A stretch of 64,000 bases of DNA from the NCBI RefSeq assembly GCF_026624755.1, contig NZ_JAPMXC010000011.1, forward strand, positions 1 to 64,000. The letters run 5' to 3'. Made by a program: the position numbers and the translations under genes. Shown here in pieces: positions 62,929 through 64,000 of the stretch. Under the pieces are notes generated by a model, which was given only the letters and a program-made list of their open reading frames with translations, had not been told where the DNA came from and did no database searches. This stretch comes from Robbsia betulipollinis (GTDB lineage Bacteria; Pseudomonadota; Gammaproteobacteria; Burkholderiales; Burkholderiaceae). Positions within the stretch are counted from its first letter, which is position 1, and each line of letters begins with the position of its first letter.

Positions 62929-64000
62929 ATGTGGTTTCTCAAAAATAAACATCAGTCCGTCCATGCCGACGAACTCGCTGCGTTGCGCGAGTTGCGGGAA
63001 CGAGCCGAACAAGAGAAACAGGTTTTGCATGACGAAATTACCCATCTCCAAAACCGTTTCGACCTGGTCCGCAGCGCCACGACCGACGGTTTATGGGACA
63101 TGGTCGTCAACCAGGATGATCCGGGCAACGAAAACAACCCCTTCTGGTGGTCCGATCAGTTTCGGGCACTTCTCGGTTTCAAGAACGACAGGGATTTTCC
63201 GAATGTGCTGGGCAGCTGGTCGCGCCGGCTTCATCCCGACGATCACGGTCCGACGATGGCGGCGTTCGCCCGGCATCTGAACGACCGCAGCGGCCGCACG
63301 CCGTACCGCGTGACCTATCGTCTGAAGTGCAGCGACAACCAGTACCGCACATTCGAGGCGCGCGGCGAAACGCTGCGCGACGCCGAGGGCCGGCCGCTTC
63401 AGGTGGCGGGTTCCCTGACGAACATCGATACGCATCTGCAACGCGACGAAGAACTGAACAAGACGCTGATCCGCTTCGAGCTGTCGCGCGAATTGCTCAG
63501 CGACGGTCTATGGGATCTGGAAATCGTGGCTGGCGATCCGATCAATCCGCGCAATGCGTTCTGGTGGTCGCAGCAGTTCCGGCGTCTGCTGGGGTTCGAG
63601 ACGGAAGCGGAGTTTCCCAATGTCCTCGACGCGTGGGCGTCGCGCCTGCACCCCGACGACAAGGACAAGGCGCTCGACGCATTCGTCGCGCACCTCACGG
63701 ACCATAGCGGCAACACGCCGTACGATGTCGATTACCGCTGTTGCTGCAAGGATGGTGAATACCGCTGGTTCCGGGCACGCGGTCAGACGCGGCGCGATGC
63801 GAAGGGCCATCCCCTGCGCGCGGTCGGCGCGTTAAGCGATATCCACGCGATGAAGGTCGCGGAAGCCGCGAGCCTGCAACAGGCCAGCTATCAGCGTCAG
63901 CTCGAAAGCAGCATCGGCGACATTTCCACGATCGTCGGCACGATCGACATGATCGCCCGGCAGACGAATCTGATCGCGCTGAACGCAGCCGTCGAGGCCG
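62929..64000 (+). CDS. Soluble chemoreceptor with two duplicated PAS domains (cut by window edge)
   Basis: The 357 visible residues begin MWFLKNKHQSVHADELAALR and show no membrane helix. A coiled coil (ELREQAEQEKQVLHDEITHL) precedes two PAS domains of the same design (about 48-170 and 175-300). Both contain a FWWSxQFRxLLGF motif and a RLHPDD motif. The receptor signalling domain then starts, with IGDISTIVGTIDMIARQTNL and ALNAAVEA at the edge. The PAS pair probably binds a cofactor or small ligand in the cytosol and signals through CheA/CheW or a c-di-GMP-like route. The rest lies outside the window. Confidence 0.85.
   Translation, partial: MWFLKNKHQSVHADELAALRELRERAEQEKQVLHDEITHLQNRFDLVRSATTDGLWDMVVNQDDPGNENNPFWWSDQFRALLGFKNDRDFPNVLGSWSRRLHPDDHGPTMAAFARHLNDRSGRTPYRVTYRLKCSDNQYRTFEARGETLRDAEGRPLQVAGSLTNIDTHLQRDEELNKTLIRFELSRELLSDGLWDLEIVAGDPINPRNAFWWSQQFRRLLGFETEAEFPNVLDAWASRLHPDDKDKALDAFVAHLTDHSGNTPYDVDYRCCCKDGEYRWFRARGQTRRDAKGHPLRAVGALSDIHAMKVAEAASLQQASYQRQLESSIGDISTIVGTIDMIARQTNLIALNAAVEA

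Overview
The window is GC-rich DNA (very high third-position GC, dense antisense open frames) from a Gram-negative betaproteobacterium. A second 89-residue IF-1, Burkholderia-type small lipoproteins, a CbpA-type co-chaperone, a Gram-negative porin, and paired OmpR/histidine-kinase and LysR genes point to the Burkholderiaceae. This placement is inferred from gene content only. No rRNA, tRNA or CRISPR was seen.

Layout. 1-9274: the edge of an IS256-type element, small conserved hypothetical genes, a Fur box ahead of a 53-residue exported peptide, infA2, a DUF6314-like gene with aroQ, a lipoprotein, a two-component system with a divergent second OmpR regulator, and an isolated flgH. 9625-21301: a peroxiredoxin, then a nine-gene, almost entirely overlapping minus-strand operon. 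This is the Nit1C-type nitrilase cluster: MSMEG_0572-like protein, nitrilase, radical SAM, AIR-synthase-like, glycosyltransferase, MSMEG_0570-like, flavoprotein, GNAT and a PrpE-like acyl-CoA ligase. It faces a MocR-type regulator. 21447-31075: an SDR, a threonine/serine dehydratase-like enzyme, a nuclease-helicase fusion, AcuI, a queuosine-precursor transporter, CbpA, acylphosphatase, and a GT9 enzyme with a short coupled upstream ORF. 31293-35592: a Na+/H+ antiporter, two coupled envelope-sugar genes and YggT.

35838-39975 is a sulfate ABC operon (sbp-cysT-cysW-cysA). 40020-49255 holds a porin, a TonB receptor with a PnuC-kinase fusion protein (probable vitamin uptake and phosphorylation), and a LysR regulator divergent from an MHS transporter and a hydrolase. 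49306-53349 has a GST and two MFS transporters. 53402-59994 is a complete ribose operon, rbsBACRKD. A promoter and a LacI-type operator can be read directly upstream of rbsB. 60002-61248: a vapBC toxin-antitoxin pair abuts a LysR gene that has lost its 5' half. Its promoter -10 lies in the loop of a perfect 16-bp inverted repeat. 61306-64000: a CsbD-like stress protein, two membrane proteins and the start of a soluble two-PAS chemoreceptor.

Two features cut across the window. Many genes overlap by ATGA/GTGA, so operons are tightly coupled. Short tandem duplications of 9, 12 or 15 bp recur at gene ends and in linkers, always in multiples of three inside genes, with a larger 15/17-bp array at 53402-53560.
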